NCBI GenBank assembly: GCA_030144725.1
Contig: JASKMD010000027.1
Coordinates: 2,466,412-2,530,411, forward strand
DNA from: Haematococcus lacustris
Lineage: Eukaryota; Chlorophyta; Chlorophyceae; Chlamydomonadales; Haematococcaceae
Reading direction: 5' to 3'
Length of the DNA: 64,000 nucleotides
Made by a program: the position numbers and the translations under genes. Within the stretch, counting starts at the first letter, position 1. Each line of letters opens with the position of its first letter. The notes beneath the pieces are model-generated. The model ran no database searches. It was not told the DNA's origin and was given only the letters and a program-made list of their open reading frames with translations. Shown here piece by piece: positions 22,970-34,211 of this stretch.

Positions 22970-25900
22970 ATGAATACTTGCGAGCGCCCGGTCTCCGTCG
23001 CCTCAGGGAATGAAACTCCTGGGAGACGCCCAGGCTCAGCTCCCGCTGCAGCAAAGCTACTAGCACGCGAAGCTTCAGATGCCGCGCCTTGTGAACATCA
23101 CAATGTCAGCAGCGAAAGCTCCTCACAGCGAGAGCGCTTGACAAACTCACTCAAGCAAGTGACCCCGCGACGCTCGATACTAGCGAAGCACAGTCTGAGT
23201 TTGCAAGGCATCTGCTGCTCCCTCGGGTCAACACCCTGCACGTGCACACTTTCGATACCTGCAGGAGTTCATCCTTCCTGGCGCCTGCTGATCCTTACGT
23301 TGCCTACTACTATGCCAACAGAAATCTGAACCCTCGGCTGCCACCGCCTAGTCGCCAAGTCGCCGCTGTAGCAGGCTGGGACGCTAGCTGGGAGGAGGTG
23401 CGCCCATTCAATGAAAAACGCAAAACGCTGTTGCTAAATGATATGCATTGCTTGCACGTATAGTGACTGTCCCGTGTGCTCATTCAGGGGGATGAGATGC
23501 AAGCTCATGAAGCTGCACTGAACAAGATGCTGGCACTGGACACAAATGTAAGGGCCTTGAGTAACCTAGCTGCATATTGCATTTTTAAGTCATGCAATGT
23601 GGTGGACACAGGCGGAGGTGGATGTGTCACAAGTCCGTGACAACCACACAGCTTTCAGCCGCACCCCATTTGGAGCAGCCCAACGCCATGATGTCAGGTA
23701 CACATGGCGGGACAGCAATACGTTCACTCTTGTTTCTCAAAAAGCAATTCAGGTGAGTATTTGCCTCACTCTGTTCAGGTCCGGCAGCCCAGATTTCTCC
23801 GGGCTCAAGGAGCGTCGCTTCTCGTGTGTTGCCACAACCATCAGCCCAACAGCTGCTCGTCAGTGCATGCTGGGCAGCATTTTTGATGCTGGTGTGGAGC
23901 GAAGCAAGAGCCTCTTGAACTGTCTCCCAGGTAGGTCTCAGCATATCATGTTGGTAACCATGGCAACTTGTATGTTAGCCCTCACCATAGTGTTTCCTTC
24001 TATTGCACAGGTTTGCAAACAACGCTGAGCTCTGAGTCTTCCAATGACACGAACAGCTTGATTGAGGCCGCACTAAGTGGCAGCTTTCAGCTGAACTGCC
24101 GCAGTAGCAGCAGCTGTGCTCTGAGCAGCAAGGTAAGCAACCAAGCACAGCTGCATACCATGAATAGTGTTAAGATCAATGCAATGCATCCCTGCAGGAT
24201 CCACAGATTGCTGCCCCCTCATCATTTACTGGCCGCTTCGAGTGGCAGGGAGCTGGCCCATCCAACCTGCGATTCGGTAGTAGCATGACACAGCTGCGTG
24301 GAGCTCTCTTTCCAGATGGGATGCAACGCAGTGGATCTGTGACCGTGGATATAGAGCCTGCCACATCTCTTCCCACTCAGGTATGACTCTCATTCAGTTA
24401 CGCGCCCCTACGCATTGCATACATGTTTGCAAGTTGTTTTGCTCCCAGGACCAAGCCAATGAGCTCGCTGCTGCTCTGGTCAACGCCATAGCTCAGTCCG
24501 AGTTACGACGAGAGCAACAGCAGTGCACAGCAGGATCTGCTGCTGCAGCTGTGCAAGCCCAAGCTGATTTATACCCTCGCCTCAGCGCTGCCACCCCCTC
24601 CCAGAACCAATACTGCGACACCCGCAGTGCTGAACGTCATGACAACCTTGTCCAACCTGGCCTGTCAGCTCTCCAGGCAGCCATTGCTATGCAAGCTGGA
24701 GGTCCTGCTCTGCCGCTTATGGACCCAATGCTATCCAGCACGGTGTTCCCACCCAATGCAAACAGCATGGCAGCATTTGCTTCAATGCAGGGCTTCCACA
24801 TGCAGAGCATGATGCCTCAAGCTTGTGGGCTTGTGCCCGGCTTGGGGATGGTGCCTGGCATGACAGGGACACGGCTTCCAGCGGAGCCCTCTGTCCCCTG
24901 TGTATCTCCGGCAGAGTACGCTGCTCTTTACCACCATTACCAAATGAGTGCACAGGTGGGACATGTACATGTATACATCGCTTCATTGTAATGCTTTGCA
25001 GTACAGCAAAAATCTGACATGTGATGCTTGCTTCGACATGGCATGCCAATGCAACCTATTGCATGTATGCCTGCAGGCAGCTGCAGCCTCCGGCATGGGC
25101 CCTGACCCATTCTATCTTTCCAATGGACCAGCTCACCTGCCTGGGAGCATGATGTACAACGCGCAAACTGGATATGCAGAGCCCACTGCGCTCCGTGGCT
25201 TAATGCATGACAACGGTGGTGAGCAGCCTATGCTACTTATGCAGCTGTTGGGCTGTCTTGTCAAACCCTTTTACCTATGATGTTTATGTGCTGGATGAAA
25301 TGTAGGTCACCACAATGGAGGCTTTACACAGGCAATGTCCCCCTGGCACCCCCCTGCAGCTCCTCGCCAAGTGAACCACCAGGGTGCCCAGCCCAACTTC
25401 CAGTCTAATCTGCCAGGGAGCCATAGCGTATGCCAGTACAAACACGTACGAGGTAAGCGACACAATTAATTGTATACGCATATGACGAGTTATCAAGTGA
25501 GCTGTTATTTATGTTGCATCTTAGGAAGCGCTTCAGTGCTGCTGCTGAACGATCTGAAGAATGGGAAGGGCGCCCATCTGCAACTGGCAGACTTGACAGG
25601 TCACATTGCTGAGTTGAGCCTCGACCAACATGGCTCACGGTTTGTCCAGCAGGTATGCTAAAAGCACAGGCAGGCAAGGTGTCAGGCAAGGTGTATCAAG
25701 TGTAATAAGACACCACACAGCCTGCTGGATACCTGCTTGCTTACAGAAACTGGAGACAGCACCCAAAGAATTGATCGCAGCTGTCCTACTTGAACTCGTC
25801 CCAAGTGGGATCAGCCTGATGACGGACGTGTTCGGCAGTAAGTTTGTCAGCTGCATCCTCATGTCTTCTCTAAGAAGTCAGATCCTCCAGGCAGCCTCCT

Positions 25901-28161
25901 GCCAGCTTAGGACCGCCATTGATATAAACATTGTTGATGGTTATGATTGAAAACGTGCAGATTATGTGATGCAAAAGCTGCTCGAGTTTGGGACGTATGA
26001 GCATCATCAGTCGATGGCCGGAATGATGCGTGGACAGGTGCGCCACAATTAGCATGTGAACTGCTTGCTGTTAAGTTGTGATGTGTGTGGCTTGCTTAGC
26101 ACCTCTTCCTGTCATTCCATGTCTGTGTAGGTGCTGGCGCTGTCCATGCAAATGTACGGGTGAGTGCGTGCATTATGCAAATGCCTCTTGTCATGGAGAG
26201 CACATCTCCTCATTTGTCTTGCATGTCTTGCTTTCCTGCAGGTGCCGTGTTGTGCAACGCGCATTGGAGGTGTTTGACCCAGACATGCAATGTGCATTAG
26301 TGGCAGAGCTGGATGGCGCTGTCATGAAGTGCGTTCGTGACCAGGTGAGCCTGTCATGCAACACATGAGTATGCCCCAGACAACCTTTGGCCATATACAT
26401 TGATGTGAACCAATGTAATGATGTTTTTTTTCTTACACGCAGAGTGGCAACCATGTCATTCAGAAAGTAATCGAGTGTGTTCCCACCTCTCGCATCCTGC
26501 CCCTACTGGATAACTTCCTACCATGTGTCATCCCACTGGCAACCCATCCATTTGGTTGCCGCATCATCCAGCGCCTGCTGGAGTTCTGCTCAGACAAGCA
26601 TCGCAAGGTCGGTCAGTGCTATTCACAATGCTTACTCCCAGAGAGTTGGGCATAACTGGACATGCTCACTAACGCCCAGCTCTATTCAGGGCATGCAACA
26701 GCTGCCTCACTGAAGGCTCCATGCTCTGCATCCTGTTAACAGGACACTATCTTGAGAGAAGTGCTGTCTGAGGTGGTACAATTGGCCCAAGACACCTATG
26801 GGAACTACGTCATCCAACACGTCCTGGAGCGCGGCTCGCCTGAGGAACGTTCGCAGGCAAGTGGGCCCTCTGTGTTACTGAACCAGTCAGTCCCATTACA
26901 GTCATTGACCCCACCGCTGCTTGCTACATGGCGCAGATTGTGCACAGCCTGGTACCATGTGTGGTGCCATTGAGCATGCACAAGTTTGCATCCAACGTCA
27001 TTGAGAAGAGCCTGGCGCACAGCTCTGACAGCGATCGCTGCCTCCTGGTCAATGCCCTGTTAGACTCGGACGCCACCCACCTTACTGCGCGACAGGTGGG
27101 AATGCTGCATATACCAGCGTCATACACAATCTTGCTGATTGATGTGTAGTTTGCGTGGAGCATGGTGCCCTGTCTTGTGTTGCAGAGTTCAGACGAGAGC
27201 GGACCTTTGGGTCCCTTGGACCGTTTGATGCGGGACCAGTTTGGCAGTGAGTCTGGCCCATGGCTTTGTTGAAGAGACAGTGATCAGGGTTTATGTACGT
27301 CAACTCATGTATGTCGTGAACTGTGGTGCAGACTACGTGATACAACGTTTGCTGGAGGTGTGCAACGATGAGCAGCGCGACGTGTTGCTGGAGCGCGTGA
27401 GAGATCAGCTACAGACTCTCAAAAGATTCACCTACGGCAAGCACATTGTGGCGCGCATGGAGAAGCTGCTGAGCACAGGTGTGTGAACAGCCAGGATAGC
27501 GTTGTTGTGTTGTGTGTAATACATCGTGTTACTCTCTCGTTACTTCCTCTGTGCAGGCACAAAAATACAGTCACATCTGCGTACCCGCACTCTGCCTGAT
27601 GACTCAGCATCGCTAGGATCCCTGGTCCTGCCATCCAAGCAGTCCCAGCAGCTGACCCAGCACAGTGTGGGCAGTGCACCGCGCATGCCGCCTCCACCTC
27701 CTGTCACACCAAGGGTGCCGGTTGCCATGCCCCTCGCAAATGCAGCAGCTAACTACGCAAATGCAGATGTGGCTTCTACTCAGCTGAACAGCAGCAGCAC
27801 GGCAACTGCAGCACACTTCACAGAGCTGGCTGCGCCAGAGGTTACCAAAACGTGGGCTGGCCCGCATGCTATCCCCCGCAACCTGCAGCCTTACCCTGCA
27901 GTGCACAACACCTTGACGGGAGTGCTGGCGCCAGATGCAAGCTGCCCCTCTGGCAGCACCCACCTGTCAGCCCTGAAGACCCATGTGTCGCTTGGCAAGC
28001 CACCATTGGATGTCTGTGCACTGGGGCCCACCGGCTGCCTTATTGGAGCCTCGCAAGCTTTGCAAGGCTGTTTTGAGGTTGGGACGGAGTCGCCTTCAGG
28101 TCCAGGCACCCCTGTCGTGCATACCTGCAACACGGTGAGCAGCGACAGTGGCAGTTGCTGA
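22970..28161 (+). CDS. Pumilio/PUF-family RNA-binding protein with plant-type N-terminal motif
   Basis: Sequence-specific mRNA-binding translational and decay regulator, cytoplasmic in known members. Exons: 5' part uncertain (first ATG 22970; the frame leading into the next exon is open from 23095), then 23265-23397, 23488-23547, 23612-23697, 23779-23930, 24011-24132, 24198-24380, 24449-24955, 25077-25218, 25306-25452, 25525-25652, 25747-25837, 25961-26037, 26131-26159, 26242-26344, 26443-26607, 26743-26856, 26937-27095, 27186-27246, 27332-27478 and 27557-28161. All phases agree; total is over 1,070 residues. The N-terminal region has [20 protein letters not shown], the hallmark of plant Pumilio proteins. 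From 25525 come eight PUF repeats with base-contact triplets SRFVQ, NYVMQ, CRVVQ, NHVIQ, CRIIQ, NYVIQ, SNVIE, NYVIQ. The extension after 27557 is low complexity. The intron after 26856 has a GC donor. The N-terminal start is the weak point. Confidence 0.93.
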
Positions 28162-29072
28162 GTGGAGATGAGTCGTCAGGCACATACAGTGTACAAAATG
28201 CTAGGACCTTGTCGACATGTGGCTGAAGCAGGATGTCTTGCCCAGTCAGCTTAAATAATCCTGCTAGCTCGGCATGAGGACATGTGACTGCAATGGTCAA
28301 CAAATGGCAGGGAATCGAACTGATAAGGACAGTTAGTAACAAGTGATCAACAATTCCCACCATATGAACCTCAGCTGTTGACACAGTGGCTAATGTGATC
28401 CCAATCCGTGTTTTTAGTTATTGGATGTACACAGTGGCCTGCATTTTGTACATGTCATGCACATGAAACTAGAGCATGCAGGGGCTTTATTGTGCTGAGC
28501 TCATGGTATCTGATGTTCCATTAGCAGTTCACGGATGTGTAGAGCTGATCAGGGTTTTTGTTTGTAAAGGTCGTCGCATGTGAAACGTCACTGTAAGGTT
28601 GCGCTTCCATTCACTCATGCCATGCTGCAAGGTAGCTCCAATTTGGCCATGGTTGCTTACGAAAGTGAGCAACAAGAGGAGCAGGAAAAGGCATCTGGCT
28701 CATGACCTGTCAAGGCCATTCCGTGTTTAGGGGTCTGGCGACATGTATGTACGAGCAGCTGCCGGGGGCTGCATATGCTAGATATGCTTTTTAAGTTCTG
28801 TTGGGCTGTAAATGGGGAGTGATAGCGGTCCTACTTATCGTCACGAGTACCACCAGCCACTACTTTCCAAGGTTGCAGCGTTGTTTGAGACAGCATGGTG
28901 CTGGGCGACAGAGAACTGTATTTGTCCCGCATGCTCCTCATGTATTTCTTGTTATATGCAAGCTTAGTTTTGGTGCGCCCCCGCGCGAACTCTGCGGTAC
29001 CCGGTGCACCAGCATCAGAGGCCGCAGGTACCTACAGCACCGCAGCAACAACGCTGGCATTAGGCGAGCCAC
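28162..29072. other. Intergenic: PUF 3' UTR and ClpR promoter
   Basis: TGTAA motifs at 28563 and 28807 are candidate polyadenylation signals for the PUF gene. An open frame from 28895 overlaps the start of the next gene in another frame and has a hydrophobic stretch (YLSRMLLMYFLLYASLVLV), but nothing links it to a gene. I regard it as leader sequence. No RNA gene seen. Confidence 0.4.
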
Positions 29073-32000
29073 ATGCACTCTACAATGCGATGCCCGAATG
29101 GCGCCGGGTTCGCATCAATGAGCTCTCCCAGCGCCATTGCACTTTCACAAAGCGTTGGGCCTATAGCTCGGGGCACTGCTCGCGGCCGATCTGTTGCGCG
29201 CACTCATAATTGGAAGACCTTCGGGCCATCGTCCAGCTACTCAGACGGCGATGCCGACTATTTCCGAACTACCGACCGCCTGACGCACCAATATGATTGG
29301 TTTGGGCCCAAGCAGCCGCAACGCGAGGAGCCAGAGGAAGTTCCATCCGTATTGACAGCACCCCGGGGAACGTCTGCTGCAACGCGACCAGAGTTTGGCC
29401 TATCGTCCAAGCAAATCCAGGCATTAGGGCTTACAGCCCCGCGGATGAATGGCCCTGACCCAGTGAGCAGCAGTTATGCCATCACTGCTGCCGCTTTACT
29501 CTTTGGCACAAGCCATTAAACCCTGGCGTTTTGCTTTGCAGAAAACTCTGTCCTCCAGGAGCTTTCTGCGAGGTGACAAGATTGACCCCTCACAGTTTGG
29601 GTACAACACCAGCAATATGGCTGGCTTCACCATGGCAGCAAGGGGCCGCTCTTACCAGGGGGCCCGGTCTGCTTACGGGGACTACCAGACTTACCCTGAG
29701 GGGCGTCCGCTGTTCTTGCCTGAGGCAGAGCGCTTCGGCACGCCCCCTGACCTGCCGTCCCTGCTGCTGCAGCAGCGCATCATCTACATCTCCATGCCGG
29801 TGTGTGCCATGCTTCCTGCTGCCCCTGTTGCCCAGCACAGAGAAAGCAGGGATGCGGGTAATAGTTTGGTGTGCCTGGTGGGGTCTGCACAACAGCGTAG
29901 GTCAATGTTGATCAGCAGAGTGCAAAGGGGGGTATGTCATTGTAGGAGCAGTAGTCCTGGTACAGGTTGATGTTGCAGAAGGGCGGGCTGGATGTCAGCT
30001 GAGCTGAGCTGTCGCAGTGGAGGGCTCTGGCTCCACTGCAGCACTGAGGTGTGGTGACAAGGAGGCCGATGTGCTGTGCTTTGCTGGAGGCTAGGCGTCT
30101 AAGGCGCTGTCCATCAGGGTGCAGGCACTCCCCCCAGCATGCTTCCAGCTCCGGTATCGCCCAGCACCTTACTCCTTCCAGCAGGGCAGGGCACAGGCGG
30201 GGCGCACAGGTTCATCCCTTGCGCTGGCCTTGTGAGCACACAGGCCCTGGCTGACGGGCAGTGTGTGCCTTACACAAGGACACCAGCACAGCTGGCCCAG
30301 CTGACAGCAGGGCAGGGCTCAGGGCCTCGAGGGAGATCAGGCATCAGACACTGCAACGGTGCAGTGCAGCCACCAGTTGCTGCAGGTGCAGTTGGGCAGA
30401 ACGTGGGTGCCAGCCACTCTTGGCAAAGCCCAATCTCAAACCCCTCAAGCCTGCTTGCCTGCCAGACATCAGCACCAGGGGGATGTCTCAGGAGCCTTGG
30501 AGCCACAGCAGGGGGCTAGTGCTAGTCTGCTTCCATTCTGGCATTCTGACCAGCAGCCTGCAAGGAGTGGGGTGTGGAGGGCAAGGAAGCCCCTTCAGAT
30601 GCCAGCCTCATAAGTGCTGCTTAGTCGTGTGGAGGTCCCTGCTTCACGTCTCGCAAGGCCGGACCGCCCTGAATGACTGGCTGGCTGGTAGAGCTGAGAG
30701 GGATGGGCAAGGGGCAATGGGGGAGGGGAGGGGCAGTGGGTAGCAGGGGCAGGGGCTTGGTGAACGTGCAGCACGTGGCCTTGGCTCATTCCCAGCAGCG
30801 AGCAGCATGTAGCAGCACTGCACAGCTTGTTATCATACCCTGCCAACCGTTGTGGCGCCCCACTAGGTGTAGGGTCTGCTCATGCCTGGCAGCCCAGCAT
30901 CAGGCAGCCTGACAAGAGAGGTAGCTGCCACAAGTCAACTGCTGGCTCAACTGCTGGGAGAGGAGAGAGAGAATGGAGAGTGAAGGGTGGAGGGTAGAGG
31001 CTGGCCAGGGGTGGAAAGCTGGTTGAGTGCGAAAGTCAAGGCTGAAGGGTTGATGCTGGGGCAGCCAGGTCCGGCCCTGGACGCCTTGTCTGTCGGCTGT
31101 CTGCCGCCATACTCCTACAATGCCGTGTCATGCCTTGCCCTGACTTGTCATGCTGCAGCCTAGCCCACTGAGCAGCGCTATGATCCGTACTTCTGCCCTA
31201 CCATGCACCGCCTGCCCCCAGGCTGCATGATGCTCATGGTGTGACCCTGTCCCATCCTCTGCCCTGCAGTTCCTTCCCTCTGTGACGGAGCTTGTGGTGG
31301 CCCAGTGCTACTACCTGGACTTTGACGACAAGAACCGCAACAAGCCCATCTACGTGTACCTCAACTCCACAGGCTGCATCAACGACAAGGGGCAGGCCAT
31401 CTCAGCTGACAACGAGTTCTACGCCATCTGGGCTGCGCTGGGCTTCACGCGCGCCCCCCTGTACACCGGGGTCACCTGGAAGGCTCAGAACCAGGTGGGG
31501 GCCCAGCAGGGGCAGACAAGCCTCATGCGCTACAGAAGGGCAGTTGAGTCTCAAGGGCTGCAGCAGGGCAGTCCGGTCCATGCGCTGCAGCAGGGCAGAG
31601 CAGGGCATGGGTTGGCAGGGGTAAGAACATGACCTGCAACCTAAGCATCAGGCTAGCAGCACAACAGAGGGAGGTGCAGGCGCAGCAGGCAGCAGAAGCT
31701 TGAGCAGCGGCAGGGAGGAAAAGATGGAGCAGGGGTATCAGAAGCAGCAGCAGGAGCAGTGCAGTGCAGGACACTGTGTTGCAGTGTTCAATGTGTGGCC
31801 CTTGTGTGCTGAGCTGTGCTGCATTACCCACTCTGCCACTGACCCCGAGCCCCTGTGTGCTGCTTTGTGCTGGACTACCCTCCCTGCCACTGACCCCGAG
31901 CCCCTGACCTGTTGCAGGCCGCAGTACTGCTGTCCGCGGGGACCAAGGGCCACCGCTACACCTTCCCTCACGCCAAGATATCTACCGCCCCGCCCATCCT

Positions 32001-32279
32001 GAACCGAGTGTTCTGGCAGACAGTGGACGCTCAGCTGCAGGTGCAAGGAGCAGCAGGCAGGGGCGGGGGGACAGGGGGTGCAGACACAGCCAGGCAGGCA
32101 GGCAGGCAGTCCCCCTGTCCCCCTGTACCTGCACCCCCTGTCCTCCTGTCCAGAGGGTTTGGGGCCAGGGAGCAGTGAGCGGAGGGGTCATCAGTAGGCA
32201 GCAGTACAGTACAGGAGGCAGTACAGGAGGAGGCAGTACAGGAGGTAGCAGGCGTGGGGCCAGGGAGCAGTCAAGGAGC

Positions 32280-32312
<33 letters not shown>

Positions 32313-33649
32313 CGTGGGGCCAGGGAGCAGTGAAAGCGGAGGTGTTGGCAGTCGGGCAGTGGCATGGCGGACATCCAAGAAGGAGCCCATGTACAAGGGG
32401 GAGGAGGCAGTGCAGGGCAGCCATAACCAAAGCAGCCACATCAGCTTACCACCATCACATCGCACCATCTGTGCCTAGGACCCCTGTGTGGTGGCCAGCC
32501 TTGCAATGGCAACCTGGCAACCACCCACCTGCCTTGTGCCTTATGTTTGCTTGTTGTCTATAGTCAAACGAGCTGGAGTATGCCACCAAGTACTACGCAG
32601 CCATCCTGGCACGCAGCACAGGCAAGCCGCTGGCACAGTGCCAGGAGGAGTTCCTCAGCCGCAAGCGGTGAGAGCTACCCACTCCAGCAGCAGCAGCAGC
32701 TCACACCCCTTTGCGCCTCACTTCACCCGCGCACTGGGCTTTGCGACCCTTGCAAGGCCAGGCCTGGCCTAGCCAGGCAGGCTGCCCACTGCATGGGGTG
32801 CGAAATGGAAGCAGTAGCCGGACCTGCATGTGGTAAGCAGCAGCCTGGTTGTAAGCAGCAGCTTGGCTTGCTCTTCGCTAGGGTGATGCAGGCCTGGCCA
32901 CCACCTTAAATTCATTGATTCTACTTCAAGCTGGGTGTGGGGCTGCTGTAGAGCATCACAATGCTATGCGTATCATTGGGAGAGCAGCTGCCGAGCTGGG
33001 TGTGGGCCTGCTATGCGTATCATCTGCTGAGCACTGGGTGCGTGGCAGCAAGTGGCTGTGGGCGTGGGTCTGACATGGTCTTGTTGTGCTGCTCCCAGCA
33101 CCGGCACGGGTGGCGGGGAAAGGTACAAAACTACATCGCCTCATGCAGCATTGCCTACCACTTGCCTGCCACTGATGAGCAGCTGGTTGCCAGGCTGGCC
33201 CCGTGTGGGGTGCATCAGCCTGCTCTGCTGTGACCCTGGGTGGCGGCTGTAGGTACTTCTCCGTGAAGAAGGCGTACGAGGCGGGCCTGGTGGACAAGCT
33301 GGTCCCTGGCTACTCCCTCAACAGGTCAGGGTGTGGGGTGGAGCAGCTGCCTCTGGTGCCTCAAAGGCTTCAGGCTACTGAAAAAGCAATTACCTGCCTC
33401 CTCTCCGGGTGCTGCAGCTGCAGCAGCTCTGGGTTGAGAAAGCACCTGTGGCTCGAGGAGCTGCTGTCAATGGGACAAAGTAGTGTCGGCCTAGAGACAG
33501 GCTGTATGGTAACGACGCGCCATTGGCCCACCAACGCATGCAGGTTCCGCAAGATGCGGCTAGACATGTATGGCGAGCCGGAGTACGAGGACCCAGAGCG
33601 ACCACGCTTCACCTTCAAGCGTGATGCGGCATCCGGACCAAGCTCGTGA
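29073..33649 (+). CDS. Plastid Clp protease non-catalytic subunit (ClpR type, R3/R4/R1-like)
   Basis: Structural, catalytically dead paralogue of ClpP that assembles into the plastid Clp core ring. Exons 29073-29462, 29542-29799, 31270-31494, 31918-32040, 32564-32667, 33253-33324 and 33544-33649 keep phase throughout and give 425 residues. The N-terminus (MHSTMRCPNGAGFASMSSPS, Arg/Ser/Ala-rich to about residue 45) looks like a chloroplast transit peptide; the second ATG at 29085 is an alternative start. The core begins at PPDLPSLLLQQRIIYISMP. PIYVYLNSTG is followed by about nine extra residues compared with ClpP, as in ClpR1/R3/R4. The catalytic Ser motif is replaced (KAQNQAAVLLSAG) and the His-containing MIHQP equivalent reads ISTAPP, so the Ser and His of the triad are absent. 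The C-terminal YFSVKKAYEAGLVDKLV matches the usual EAxxYGLIDK block. TGTAA lies at 33819, 170 bases after the stop. Which ClpR orthologue it is remains uncertain. Confidence 0.9.
29800..31269 (+). other. Large (1.47-kb) intron of the ClpR gene
   Basis: Bounded by ccg|gtgtgt and ccctgcag|ttc. Many GCAGGGCAGG-type simple motifs but no recognisable coding exon, transposon or RNA gene inside. Confidence 0.6.
32273..32315. repeat. GGCA tetranucleotide microsatellite
   Basis: (GGCA)n run of about eight units in the intron between exons 31918-32040 and 32564-32667 of the ClpR gene. It is flanked by duplicated segments reading aggcgtggggccagggagca (about 32248 and 32310) and by acagtacaggaggcagtaca units, so the whole intron is a local repeat cluster. 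Confidence 0.7.
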
Positions 33650-34211
33650 TGCATGCAGCGCGCAAAACTTGCAAGACAGCAGCAGTGACAGGAGCCATGG
33701 GTGTTGCTTGGTTGCCACGATACAGTCTCTGGTGATGCATTGTGCGTGGTACACTGTGCATGGCGGGCGCAAGGCTGTGCAGTGCTGTGTAGAGGCCATG
33801 CCAGTGCCGCATCTCAGCTGTAAGTCCAGCTGGCCAGTTGCAAGGTCACACTCGTTTGTGATACATGTCAATTGCTCTCGCTGTCTTAGCACGTCCATAA
33901 GGCGCAGTGCATAGAACACTGAATGTATATCAGTGCCACAAGCTGCTTTTGTCCCGTTGCCCTGCCTGCCTCCTCAATCTCATCCTATCACAGGCAAGGA
34001 GTGCTAGTAAGGATGGGCGGGCGGGTGAAACAGTGACTGAGCAAGACGCGCCAATTCATCAGAGCGACCGAGCAGGGCCGGCCAAGGCCTCCCTTTGCCC
34101 GCGCTTCCTGACACTCGCCTGCGCCATCCGCCATCTCGCAGCCTCACTCTCGAAGCCTCACTCTCGGGGGAGGGGACCCAGCACGCGCTCTCGTGAAGCG
34201 AAGTCGCTACG
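33650..34211. promoter_or_regulatory. ClpR 3' UTR and 5' region of family copy 1
   Basis: After the ClpR polyadenylation signal, the segment from about 33960 to 34211 resembles the region upstream of copy 2 (about 37920-38251): cctgcctcctcaa, gcaag-agt-c-agcaaggat, gcccgcgcttcc-gacac-cgcctgcg, then ctctcgtg-gcgaagtcg immediately before the ATG. The duplicated unit therefore includes at least 250 bases of promoter. Copy 1 lacks a clear version of the TTTCACGG box seen in the other copies. Confidence 0.45.

Noticed and set aside
25838..25950. In-frame continuation of PUF repeat 2 ([11 protein letters not shown])
   Set aside because: The donor a|gtaagt at 25837 and acceptor at 25960 restore the canonical [11 protein letters not shown], so this segment is intronic despite being open.
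28295..28345. B-box-like agttcgattcc on the minus strand
   Set aside because: No cloverleaf can be formed and no A box lies at the proper distance.
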